Positions 1-7,416 of a stretch of DNA of 64,000 bases are shown one piece after another. A program made the translations under genes and the position numbers. The DNA comes from Lachnospiraceae bacterium. Lineage in GTDB: Bacteria > Bacillota > Clostridia > Lachnospirales > Lachnospiraceae. The notes under the pieces were generated by a model. It saw nothing but the letters and a program-made list of their open reading frames with translations, made no database searches and had not been told where the DNA came from. How positions within the stretch are numbered: the first letter of the stretch is position 1; each line of letters begins with the position of its first letter. The stretch spans positions 1-64,000 of the forward strand of contig CAAEWE010000064.1 in assembly GCA_900759665.1 (NCBI GenBank), in the 5' to 3' direction.

Positions 1-13
1 AAATTCCTCCTTC
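1..13 (-). promoter_or_regulatory. Shine-Dalgarno of a gene beyond the left edge
   Basis: Read on the minus strand the first bases give GAAGGAGGAATTT, a near-perfect ribosome binding site that ends at the window edge. It implies a minus-strand gene whose start codon lies just outside the window. The gene itself cannot be seen. Confidence 0.5.
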
Positions 14-120
14 AGTACGATACTTTTATTGTATCACTAATCGACGGAATGAAAAGCTCTCACTTTGACTTGTACTATTTATATTCTAACACCAATCCCC
101 TTTCTTGAAAATTTGCGTAG

Positions 121-154
121 AAAAGAGAGTAAAGCACTATTGTACTTTACCCTC
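121..154 (-). terminator. Rho-independent terminator after the GNAT gene
   Basis: Arms 125-134 and 145-154 (GAGAGTAAAG against CTTTACCCTC, one mismatch) form a 10-base stem with a 10-base loop. On the minus strand it is followed by TTTTC. It lies about 70 bases past the stop of the acetyltransferase gene, as a terminator should. Confidence 0.6.
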
Positions 155-223
155 TATATGAGAATATATTTTTCATTTTCATATTTTTTCGTTATTGTAA
201 AATTGGGGGTTATCTATTGTTGA

Positions 224-673
224 CTATATCCATTTTTCCATCTCTCCTGAATCGTAAAATCCTAATTTTCCATACATTTTACGACCTGCCTCAGATGGCT
301 TAAGCTTAACACTATGACATCCTTTTGTTTCTAGCCACTCCATCAGTTTTTTCATTATTTGCGTTGCATAACCTTTCTTTCGTTCTTCTGGAATACAATA
401 CACATCAACCACATATCCATAATATGGTGTCTTAAAAAAACAAAATGGCACATCTTCTTTTATCACTGCACCTCCAATAGCTACCACTTCATCTTCTTCA
501 TAGAGCAAATAGTGGCAACATTTATCTTCTTGGTAAAGTTTTCCATATACCTCTCCAATTTTTTCTTCTACATCATCCTGAAGATATTTAATAGAACCAA
601 CTTCCTCAAACATTTTCATCTTTAGTTTTACCACTATCGGCAAATCCTCGATTCCTGCTCTTTCAATCCTCAT
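224..673 (-). CDS. GNAT family N-acetyltransferase
   Basis: A 149-residue protein of the usual single-domain GNAT length. The acetyl-CoA binding motif A is visible near residues 93-107 (VYCIPEERKKGYAT, with the R/K-x-G-x-A pattern), preceded by a beta strand GYVVDVYC and followed by a helix and a LKPSEAGRKMYGKLGF motif-B end typical of small-molecule acetyltransferases. Such enzymes move acetyl from acetyl-CoA to an amine; the substrate cannot be told. The ATG has AAGGAGGG about ten bases upstream. It is followed by a methyltransferase gene upstream on the same strand, and both are more AT-rich by eye than the genes to the right. Confidence 0.85.
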   Translation of the reverse strand: MRIERAGIEDLPIVVKLKMKMFEEVGSIKYLQDDVEEKIGEVYGKLYQEDKCCHYLLYEEDEVVAIGGAVIKEDVPFCFFKTPYYGYVVDVYCIPEERKKGYATQIMKKLMEWLETKGCHSVKLKPSEAGRKMYGKLGFYDSGEMEKWI

Positions 674-729
674 AGTGTTATTCCCTCCTTATATGATCAA
701 AGAAAATATAACTTTTTCATCATTTATAT

Positions 730-1491
730 CTACATTCTATATGATGTAATAAATACTACATGTCCAACTGTGAATTCTTCTGGATACTCTTTCAACATCT
801 CCAAATGCTCTTTCTCATATTGCTTAACCTGTTTTTCATTCATAGAAGCCATAACACCACGACTTGCCATCATTCTTCCATGCCAGCTTTCTCTTGTAAA
901 TGGAATATCAACTCTAAGAATATTCTCACATGGATTAGCAAAATAATGAGTTTTTAAGTCTTTAATCGCAGCACCTCCACCATGATACTCAGAATTTATT
1001 TTCTTTACCAAACCAAATGACTTTCTTGCCAATTCATCTTCCTTTAGATATGACATCCATATTTTCACAAAAATACCATCTTTCTTTAGCATTTTCTTAA
1101 TCTTTGGAACAATAATGTCAGGATCAAAATAAAAGAAGCACTGGCACGCTGTTATCACATCAAAAGTACCACTAGGATATTCTATATCTTCGGCAGAAGA
1201 CACTGAATAACTAATGTTTTTGTAATTCTTTGAAAGAATCTTTGCCTCTTCGATCTGCTCCTCAGAAATGTCTGTTGCTATTATATTTGCACCCAAATAA
1301 GCTAATTGCCGTGGCAACACGCCTGTCCCAGTCCCTAAATCCAACCAATCGGAACCGCTCTTTCCTACTCCCAACTTAATCAATTCATCAAATAATTGTT
1401 TTGGGTAAATATCTCTATATTTAGCATATTTCTTTGAGGTTTTTCCCCAATCGAATGGTCTTCCTTCATCAATATTTTTGTCTATAATCAT
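730..1491 (-). CDS. class I SAM-dependent methyltransferase
   Basis: A 253-residue single-domain methyltransferase. SAM-binding motif I is WLDLGTGTGVLPRQL at about residues 49-63, the acidic end of strand beta 2 is IIATDIS (about 70-76), and a motif near IEYPSGTFDVITACQCFFYF (about 104-123) matches the UbiE/Methyltransf_11 fold. Substrate unknown; relatives are often annotated as ubiquinone or trans-aconitate methyltransferase-like, which should not be taken literally in this anaerobe-like genome. The ATG follows AGGTGGGTGAATTAA. The acetyltransferase gene lies 56 bases downstream, so the two may be cotranscribed. Confidence 0.85.
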   Translation of the reverse strand: MIIDKNIDEGRPFDWGKTSKKYAKYRDIYPKQLFDELIKLGVGKSGSDWLDLGTGTGVLPRQLAYLGANIIATDISEEQIEEAKILSKNYKNISYSVSSAEDIEYPSGTFDVITACQCFFYFDPDIIVPKIKKMLKKDGIFVKIWMSYLKEDELARKSFGLVKKINSEYHGGGAAIKDLKTHYFANPCENILRVDIPFTRESWHGRMMASRGVMASMNEKQVKQYEKEHLEMLKEYPEEFTVGHVVFITSYRM

Positions 1492-2040
1492 TTAATTCAC
1501 CCACCTGTTCTAAACTATTTAGCTAGCCACATCCAAAACTTCATTTTTTGTATCTTCCCCAACTCTTTCCCTTCTGTCAAGAAGCATCCCTTCACCAACT
1601 GACAATATTCTACCATACCAAAATCTGCCAGTCTAGTCCCCTTAGTCCTCCAACCCCCATATTTCCTAGCCTCCCACACCCGCCTCCACCGAGGTTTCTT
1701 CATTCTTACTGAGGAAACACCTCAGAGAACCGCAATATTTAGTATAAGTTAGCTTTCACAAACCACAGAATATAGACCGTCCACTGAGTTACTTTCTCAG
1801 TAAACAAACGAATTTCGTCACTTCCCTGATGTACTTCCTCAGGGGACTCACCCGTATCGTATATAATCAAAACTGCCCATCTAGAAAGAGACGCATCAAC
1901 ACCCTCCCAGATTATATCCTGCATAGTCAAACCCTGTTTTCCTATCCACCAGAACCAAATTTCCGCTCCAATAATTAAAAGAGTGACCAATATATCCACT
2001 CTTTCCACTAAAATCAACTATACTGAGGAATTCAATCCCC
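1492..2040. other. gap without a supported gene, with three short palindromes
   Basis: About 550 bases between the methyltransferase and rlmH. Two minus-strand open frames (1515-1703 and 1739-2017) lack a ribosome binding site, and the second has only a TTG start, so I do not call them. Three short inverted repeats with a CTGAG/CTCAG-like core occur at 1709-1725, 1783-1801 and 1824-1844. The stretch may be a decayed gene or a repeat-rich spacer. Confidence 0.4.
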
Positions 2041-2520
2041 CTACTTGTGGTACGGTTCCCCGTGTATGATCCGATACCCCCGGTAAATCTGCTCCAGCAG
2101 CACCACCCGCATCAACTGGTGCGGAAATGTCATTTGAGAAAAGCTCAACAGTTCATCCGCATTTTGCAGGATATCCGGATCAAGTCCGATGGAGCCGCCA
2201 ATAATAAAAATGATATGACTTTTTCCTTCGATTCCCAGTCGATCCAGCTTTTTGGCAAACGCTTCGGAGGGCATTTGTTTTCCCTCGATTGCCAGAGCAA
2301 TCACATAGGCATCCTCCCTGATATACTTCGTCAGCCGCTCTCCTTCTTTCCGGCGGATCAGTTCTTCTTCCCGTTCGCTTGCATGGTCCGGTGTTTTTTC
2401 ATCAGCAACCTCTATGATCTCCAGCTTGCAATACCGGCTCAGACGTTTGCTGTACTCCTGAATAGCCCCGGTAAAATATTTCTCTTTTACTTTTCCTACT
2501 GTTAAAATTGTTATCTTCAA
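2041..2520 (-). CDS. rlmH: 23S rRNA (pseudouridine1915-N3)-methyltransferase RlmH
   Basis: A 159-residue SPOUT-class enzyme that methylates N3 of pseudouridine 1915 in helix 69 of 23S rRNA. The hallmark knot region is clear: FIIGGSIGLDPDI near residues 104-116, LSFSQMTFPHQLMR near 123-136, and the C-terminal YRIIHGEPYHK that ends the family. Length matches the usual 155-160. The start is TTG at 2520, preceded by GAGGAAAACA; no in-frame ATG gives the full N-terminus KITILTVGK. It is the last gene of the acpS-alr-mazF cluster, 13 bases after mazF. Confidence 0.97.
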   Translation of the reverse strand: MKITILTVGKVKEKYFTGAIQEYSKRLSRYCKLEIIEVADEKTPDHASEREEELIRRKEGERLTKYIREDAYVIALAIEGKQMPSEAFAKKLDRLGIEGKSHIIFIIGGSIGLDPDILQNADELLSFSQMTFPHQLMRVVLLEQIYRGYRIIHGEPYHK

Positions 2521-2533
2521 TGTTTTCCTCGCT

Positions 2534-2884
2534 TCATACTATATCCAGCGCCAGACTGATCGAGATGGCATAGTCCACCCGTTTCAAGATGGACTCATCC
2601 AGATGACACACCTTCTCCTTGAGACGCGATTTATCAATGGTACGGATCTGTTCCAGAAGGATTACAGAATCCTTCATTAAATGATATTTCTTTGCATCCA
2701 GTGCAATATGCGTTGGAAGCTTTGCCTTGTTCATTCTTGATGTAATCGCCGCACAGATCACTGTGGGACTATGGCAGTTTCCCATATCGTTCTGTATGAT
2801 CAGAACCGGCCGGACGCCTCCCTGTTCCGAGCCGACTACCGGTCTGAGATCTGCAAAATAAATATCTCCGCGCTTAATATTCAA
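2534..2884 (-). CDS. mazF: MazF/PemK (EndoA-type) endoribonuclease toxin
   Basis: A 116-residue protein that is full length for the B. subtilis NdoA/EndoA group, which cuts mRNA at short sequence motifs. The N-terminal RGDIYFADLRPVVGSEQGG, then RPVLIIQND, ICAAITSR and the LLEQIRTIDKSRLKEK block are all intact, including the conserved Arg and Ser/Thr residues of the active cleft. The start is TTG at 2884 with GGAG about 12 bases upstream. In Bacillus a CopG-type antitoxin gene sits between alr and the toxin; here the 268-base gap after alr encodes no antitoxin-sized frame. It may be inactive in vivo, controlled in trans, or act as a housekeeping RNase. Confidence 0.93.
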   Translation of the reverse strand: MNIKRGDIYFADLRPVVGSEQGGVRPVLIIQNDMGNCHSPTVICAAITSRMNKAKLPTHIALDAKKYHLMKDSVILLEQIRTIDKSRLKEKVCHLDESILKRVDYAISISLALDIV

Positions 2885-3152
2885 ACCATTCCACTCTCCA
2901 TTCTGAAAATTTCATATCCCATACGGGCTTTGAAGCCTGTGTCTTTTCAATACCGTACCGTTATCATTTTCAGTATGAAAACAATTATCTTCCATGGCAA
3001 TTTGCCCTTGTGATCATTTCATACTATGTAACCTGGCAGGTTCGTTGTGCCCTAAACCCGCATGGAATTGTTATTTCCAGTATTACCCACAAATGGAATG
3101 ATTATACATTTCTATCTCTGACGCTTCTGTAATACGCCAGAAGTTCCGGTAA

Positions 3153-4373
3153 TTAAATTTCAAACTCCGGGTAATAGTCCTTCGTCTCAACCTTCTTTCC
3201 ATGACGATAATAAACCCTCGGCACACGTTTTCCCACATCACAGACAAATTCGTAATTGAAGGAATATGCCATCTCTGCCACTTCCTCAATGGAAATATAG
3301 CCTTCTCCATCGTGTCCCACTAATGTCACATCATCTCCCTGTACCACATCCGGGATATCTGTGACATCCACCATAAACTGATCCATGCATACCCGGCCGA
3401 GGATTGGTGCAGACTGTCCGTGAATCAGGACACGTCCCTTTCCGGACAATGCCCGCGGATACCCATCGGCATACCCCACCGGTATCGTGGCAACCTTCGT
3501 ATCTCTGGTTGTTGTGTAGGTTCCTCCATAACTGATCTGCACTCCCGGCTCCAATGTCTTAACATAAGAAACATATGCCTTTAATTCCATGGCTGGACGA
3601 AGTGCGATCCTTGTCTTATCAACTTCCTCCGATGGATACATTCCGTAAACGGCAATACCATCACGGACCATATCCAGATTAACCTCCGGCATTTCAATAA
3701 TGCCGGCACTATTGGATACATGCTTGACAGGAAATGTCACGCCTGCATCCTCCAGACGTTTTACGAAGCTCTCATAACGCTGAAACTGCTTTTTGGCCCA
3801 GGTTTTGTCCGTCTCATCCATACGGGCAAAATGAGTAAAGCAGCCCTCAATGGACAGATTCTCCAACTTTGCGATACGGCAGATGGTTTCAAAGCTTTCC
3901 TCATCCTGCCGGAATCCGATACGGCTCATACCGGTGTCAAGCTTAATATGAACTTTCGCCTTTTTGCCAAGCTTTGCTGCTTCATCGGAAATTTCCTTTG
4001 CCATCTCCCAGGTAAAAACAGCCGTCGCAATATCATACCGGATCATCGCCGGATACAACGGCTTCGGGGTATATCCCAAAATTAGGACAGGCTTTTGAAT
4101 GCCTGCCTGCCGCAGTTCAATTCCCTCTTCTAAAATTGCCACACCATAGGCATCCGCCACATCATCCAATGTCTTTGCGACTTCCACCGCACCGTGACCG
4201 TATGCATCTGCCTTAATGATCGCCATCAACTTAGTGCCGGGCTTTGTCAGCTTCTTTGCATTGACCACATTTTCATGAATGGCATCCAGATCAATATTTG
4301 CATATACTCTATAATAATCTCTCATTTTACTCGTATTCTCCATTTTTATCGTAATCTTTGGTTGACTTTCCAT
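3153..4373 (-). CDS. alr: alanine racemase
   Basis: PLP-dependent enzyme that makes D-alanine for peptidoglycan. The PLP lysine lies in MAIIKADAYGHGAVEVA (about residues 50-66), with the family blocks IKLDTGMSRIGF, HFARMDE, SNSAGI, DMVRDGIAVYGMYP, then the C-terminal beta domain with the catalytic tyrosine in ISYGGTYTT and GRVCMDQFMVDVTD. The start is uncertain: the ATG at 4373 gives 406 residues, but an ATG at 4325 gives 391, begins eight residues before the conserved NIDL strand, and has GGAG upstream. It lies 27 bases after the NAD(P)HX repair gene and precedes mazF, the same alr-mazF order as in Bacillus. Confidence 0.96.
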   Translation of the reverse strand: MESQPKITIKMENTSKMRDYYRVYANIDLDAIHENVVNAKKLTKPGTKLMAIIKADAYGHGAVEVAKTLDDVADAYGVAILEEGIELRQAGIQKPVLILGYTPKPLYPAMIRYDIATAVFTWEMAKEISDEAAKLGKKAKVHIKLDTGMSRIGFRQDEESFETICRIAKLENLSIEGCFTHFARMDETDKTWAKKQFQRYESFVKRLEDAGVTFPVKHVSNSAGIIEMPEVNLDMVRDGIAVYGMYPSEEVDKTRIALRPAMELKAYVSYVKTLEPGVQISYGGTYTTTRDTKVATIPVGYADGYPRALSGKGRVLIHGQSAPILGRVCMDQFMVDVTDIPDVVQGDDVTLVGHDGEGYISIEEVAEMAYSFNYEFVCDVGKRVPRVYYRHGKKVETKDYYPEFEI

Positions 4374-4400
4374 TTTTCCAAATTCCGCAGGCTGTCTTGT

Positions 4401-5948
4401 TTATTTGGGTAATATTTCCTGCAGCATATCCAGCAGATCACCTGCCATCATACTGTAGCGTCCGCCCTTCCTGCGGACATATTCCTCTGCCGCAATGCCG
4501 TGAAGACAGACACCCAGCACAGCCGCCTTTGTCGGGCGCATTCCCTGTGCCAGCAGACCGGCGATCATACCGCTTAAAACATCACCGGTGCCTCCTGTGG
4601 ACAGCGCATTATTTCCGGTAGTATTAATATACACCTCACCGCCGTCTGTGACAACCGTTCTCGCATCCTTTAATACCACGGTCTGACAATTTGCACTTTC
4701 CAGAGACAGAAGTGCCTGTTCCACGATCTTTGCACGGATCGTCGGCAGGTCAAACCGTGTTAATCTGGTCATCTCCTGCAGATGCGGTGTCAGGACTACA
4801 TTTTCCGGCAGGCAGATTTTTCTGGTGCCGTCCTCTCTCTTTACAAAATATGTTTCCTTTTTGGCAAGAACATTCAGTCCATCAGCATCTATGACAACAG
4901 CTTTATTTTTCTCTTTTAACACTTCATCCAGCATAATTCCGGCAGGCTCCGCTGTCCCAATTCCGGGACCGATCACAATACATGTAGCCCATTTAATTTC
5001 CTCCTGCAGACGCTTTGTGATATCAAAACGGTTCAGGGACTGGGTATAATCCAGCTCACTGTCATATGTCTTTACCAGTGCTTCCGGCAAAAGGTTCCTG
5101 ATCACAGGACCGTTCTCTGCTGCTGTAAATACCTTGACCAGTCCACATCCCATACGATAGGCTGCCGCTGCACTGAGATAGCAGGCACCGCTGATCTCCG
5201 GCGATCCGGCAATGATCAGTACCTTTCCATAACTTCCTTTGTTGGAACGAAGAATACGGGGCGGCATCATCTCCATGGCATCCTCTCTCGTCAGGGTATA
5301 GGTTCTTGGCGATATTTTTTCGACTACTTTTTTAGGGAATCCAATATCTGCCACCACTATATTTCCCGCATAATTACATCCCGGAAACAGCACGATTCCC
5401 CGTTTATTTGTTCCAAAAGTGATCGTAAAGTCTGCCGCAACTGCCACCGCAAGGATCTCCCCCGTGGATGCATTGACTCCGGAGGGAACGTCCACGGCAA
5501 ACCGCAGGGCATCCTGCTCATTGATCCAGTTAATGGCATCTGCAAACTCCCCTGTTACATCCCTGGAAAGTCCGATTCCGAAAAGTGCATCCAGTATAAC
5601 ATCATATTCGCCGGAGGGAAGTCCCGTGCATATATGAATTCCCAGATTTCTGGCAATTGCAAGCTGACGTTTCATTTCCTCACTGGCATGCTCCTCGTTA
5701 CCGATCAGACTGACGGTTACCGGATATCCTTCCTCCCACAGCATTCTCGCCGCGGCAACCCCGTCACCACCATTATTTCCCATTCCACAGACTGCCAGCA
5801 CACGGCTTTCCTGTGCGGCATTGCTCTTGACACATCCTGCCACAGCAAGTGCCGCTTTTTCCATCAAAACCATAGACGAAATCCCGATTTCCTGTATCGT
5901 CATGCGGTCAATTTCTTTTGCTTCACGAACATCTGTAATATACTGCAT
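4401..5948 (-). CDS. nnr: bifunctional NAD(P)HX epimerase / ADP-dependent dehydratase
   Basis: A two-domain metabolite-repair enzyme that converts damaged hydrated NAD(P)H back to NAD(P)H. The N-terminal YjeF_N epimerase domain (about residues 1-205) shows GMGNNGGDG and DALFGIG; the C-terminal ribokinase-like dehydratase domain (about 220-515) shows LIIAGSPEISGAC, VIGPGIG, VIDADGLN, LTPHLQEM and the glycine-rich TTGNNALSTGGTGDVLSG. Both domains appear intact. I take the ATG at 5948 because GGGAGA sits seven bases upstream; the longer frame to 5966 merely translates that site. It sits between acpS and alr, an arrangement common in Clostridia. Confidence 0.95.
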   Translation of the reverse strand: MQYITDVREAKEIDRMTIQEIGISSMVLMEKAALAVAGCVKSNAAQESRVLAVCGMGNNGGDGVAAARMLWEEGYPVTVSLIGNEEHASEEMKRQLAIARNLGIHICTGLPSGEYDVILDALFGIGLSRDVTGEFADAINWINEQDALRFAVDVPSGVNASTGEILAVAVAADFTITFGTNKRGIVLFPGCNYAGNIVVADIGFPKKVVEKISPRTYTLTREDAMEMMPPRILRSNKGSYGKVLIIAGSPEISGACYLSAAAAYRMGCGLVKVFTAAENGPVIRNLLPEALVKTYDSELDYTQSLNRFDITKRLQEEIKWATCIVIGPGIGTAEPAGIMLDEVLKEKNKAVVIDADGLNVLAKKETYFVKREDGTRKICLPENVVLTPHLQEMTRLTRFDLPTIRAKIVEQALLSLESANCQTVVLKDARTVVTDGGEVYINTTGNNALSTGGTGDVLSGMIAGLLAQGMRPTKAAVLGVCLHGIAAEEYVRRKGGRYSMMAGDLLDMLQEILPK

Positions 5949-6011
5949 CTGCAACTCTCCCTTCAATCCATTCTCTTAGTGCTTAAAATTTACTGTTTTC
6001 ATTTATTCTTG

Positions 6012-6425
6012 TTATACCTGAAACTTTTTGTTTCCATGTACAGCCCCTTTTCCTTCTGCTACAACATATGCAATTGCAACAGAGGAGGTATCACTCAATG
6101 AAACATGAATCTTCTCAATGCCACACTCGCCGGCATAGTCTTTGGTCTCTCCATATAATGTCACGCAGGGTTCTCCGGCTTCCCCACGGAGAATTTCAAT
6201 TTCTTTTAATCGAACCTTTGCACAGATTCCTGTCTTTAATGCCTTGGCAACCGCTTCCTTTCCGGCAAAATTAATTGCGGCACAGGCAGTTCCTCTCGGT
6301 CCTCTCTGCCGGATCATTTCCTGCTCCTGCTCTGTATAATATTTCATCAAAAACCGGTCAGTTCTTTCACAGGCTTTTTTTATTCTTGCAATTTCCACAA
6401 TATCAGTACCAATCCCATAAATCAT
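6012..6425 (-). CDS. acpS: holo-[acyl-carrier-protein] synthase
   Basis: Transfers the 4'-phosphopantetheine arm of CoA to the serine of apo-ACP, required for fatty acid synthesis. The magnesium-binding motifs are present: GIGTDIVEIARI at residues 4-15 (Asp) and FAGKEAVAKAL near 53-63 (Glu). At 137 residues it is slightly longer than the usual 120-126 because of a C-terminal tail (GKGAVHGNKKFQV) past the conserved HVSLSDTSSVAIAYV strand. It lies 69 bases after the unknown coiled-coil gene and 63 bases before nnr, inside one operon. Confidence 0.95.
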   Translation of the reverse strand: MIYGIGTDIVEIARIKKACERTDRFLMKYYTEQEQEMIRQRGPRGTACAAINFAGKEAVAKALKTGICAKVRLKEIEILRGEAGEPCVTLYGETKDYAGECGIEKIHVSLSDTSSVAIAYVVAEGKGAVHGNKKFQV

Positions 6426-6494
6426 AAGAACAAATCAATCCCCTTTTTAATATGTTGTCAGCCTTGTGTGTCCCCACAGTAAAGCATGATTTCA

Positions 6495-7160
6495 TCAATC
6501 CTCTAACTGGTTTTCTTCCATATTGCCCTTCCAGACCTGATGCTTCCGGTCAAAAATCTCAACCACCTCAGCTCCGAGAAGATTATGCATATATTTATAC
6601 ATCTGGGTATTTCTCATTTCCATATCCTGTTTTTTAAGAATTTCATTCTTTAATTGTTCTCTTGTTTCCTCTACCCACTGGTCAATCTCTTCGATCGCAT
6701 ATGTATTGTCCATCAGCTCCTGATAGCAGACCTTCATACATTCCACCAGAAGCTCTCTGTTTGCAGCCTCAATCTGTCCCGGTATCTCCTTTTTTACCAG
6801 CTCTGCCTGTTCCTTCTTTTCCCTGAGATCCGCTAAAAGCTTCTGATTACGATCCTGCTTCATGGAGCGGATCGGACTATCCACCTCATGACCATCTGTC
6901 ATATTAGTAACGATGTTTTTCATTAATACCTTTTTGGCTTTTTCATATTCTTTCAGATCGTTATTGGTCTGCCCCTGCTTCTGAATCAGCTTATTCAACT
7001 TCTTTTCCATAGCTTTTATCTCACGCGTCTTCCGAAAATCCGGAAAAAGTTCATGCCACCTGGCATCCAGAGGCAATAATGGGATTTCTTTACCAGCCAG
7101 TGCATCCAGAAAATATTCTGTCATGATCTCCTCTTCCTGTCGTTTTTTTCTGTTTCCCAT
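6495..7160 (-). CDS. uncharacterised coiled-coil protein (operon leader before acpS)
   Basis: I do not recognise a named family. The 221-residue protein has no signal peptide or membrane segment. It opens with a short globular stretch (MTEYFLDALAGKEIPLLPLD) followed by long charged helices with heptad-like spacing (about residues 45-125 and 130-190), rich in Glu, Lys and Gln. The start at 7160 is well supported by AAAGGAGGG seven bases upstream; a second ATG at 7124 also has a possible site. It is the first gene of the acpS-nnr-alr-mazF-rlmH operon and has its own promoter at 7271-7300, so a cytoplasmic envelope or stress role is possible but unproven. Confidence 0.75.
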   Translation of the reverse strand: MGNRKKRQEEEIMTEYFLDALAGKEIPLLPLDARWHELFPDFRKTREIKAMEKKLNKLIQKQGQTNNDLKEYEKAKKVLMKNIVTNMTDGHEVDSPIRSMKQDRNQKLLADLREKKEQAELVKKEIPGQIEAANRELLVECMKVCYQELMDNTYAIEEIDQWVEETREQLKNEILKKQDMEMRNTQMYKYMHNLLGAEVVEIFDRKHQVWKGNMEENQLED

Positions 7161-7202
7161 AGGAATCCCTCCTTTCCGGCCGATTGTCTTATCATATTAT
7201 CC

Positions 7203-7272
7203 GCGCACGATTTCTGCGCATAACGGAGTTTCGAAGAAACTCCTAATATGAGTCCTTTAGGACTCATATTAG
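7203..7272. repeat. chain of three hairpins between divergent genes (copy 1)
   Basis: Adjacent inverted repeats: GCGC-N9-GCGC (about 7203-7219), GGAGTTTC-GAA-GAAACTCC (7225-7243) and a perfect 13-base palindrome CTAATATGAGTCC-TTTA-GGACTCATATTAG (7243-7272). The middle hairpin and its flank recur at 22066-22108 after groEL with compensating changes. The outer palindrome begins right at the -10 box of the minus-strand promoter, so it could also be an operator. Confidence 0.7.
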
Positions 7273-7300
7273 TATACCACATCCTATAAATTTTGAACAA
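7271..7300 (-). promoter_or_regulatory. sigma-A promoter for the coiled-coil/acpS operon
   Basis: On the minus strand TTGTTC (7295-7300) and TATACT (7271-7276) are separated by 18 bases. Transcription would begin near 7264, inside the palindrome 7243-7272, leaving a leader of about 100 bases that holds the hairpin chain before the start at 7160. Confidence 0.6.
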
Positions 7301-7303
7301 CAT

Positions 7304-7332
7304 TTGATTATTTATGATTTTTTTTGTATACT
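7304..7332 (+). promoter_or_regulatory. sigma-A promoter for the UDP-sugar pyrophosphorylase gene
   Basis: TTGATT (7304-7309), 17-base T-rich spacer, TATACT (7327-7332). It is 85 bases upstream of the chosen start at 7417 and back to back with the minus-strand promoter. Confidence 0.65.
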
Positions 7333-7416
7333 AATGATTATTATACTAAATACGTTATTTTTTTAAATTACATTATACTGCTTTGCCCTATGGCAAGTTC
7401 AGAGAAAGGATACCCT

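Noticed and set aside
49..120. Plus-strand TTGACT near 65-70 as a promoter
   Set aside because: No -10 box at 16-18 bases, and no plus-strand gene follows.
1515..1703. 62-codon minus-strand frame rich in Trp, Arg and Lys
   Set aside because: It has an ATG but no ribosome binding site, and its composition is unlike neighbouring proteins; probably non-coding.
1739..2017. 92-codon minus-strand frame with a hydrophobic start
   Set aside because: TTG start without a binding site, and it runs through the palindrome cluster; more likely a decayed sequence than a gene.
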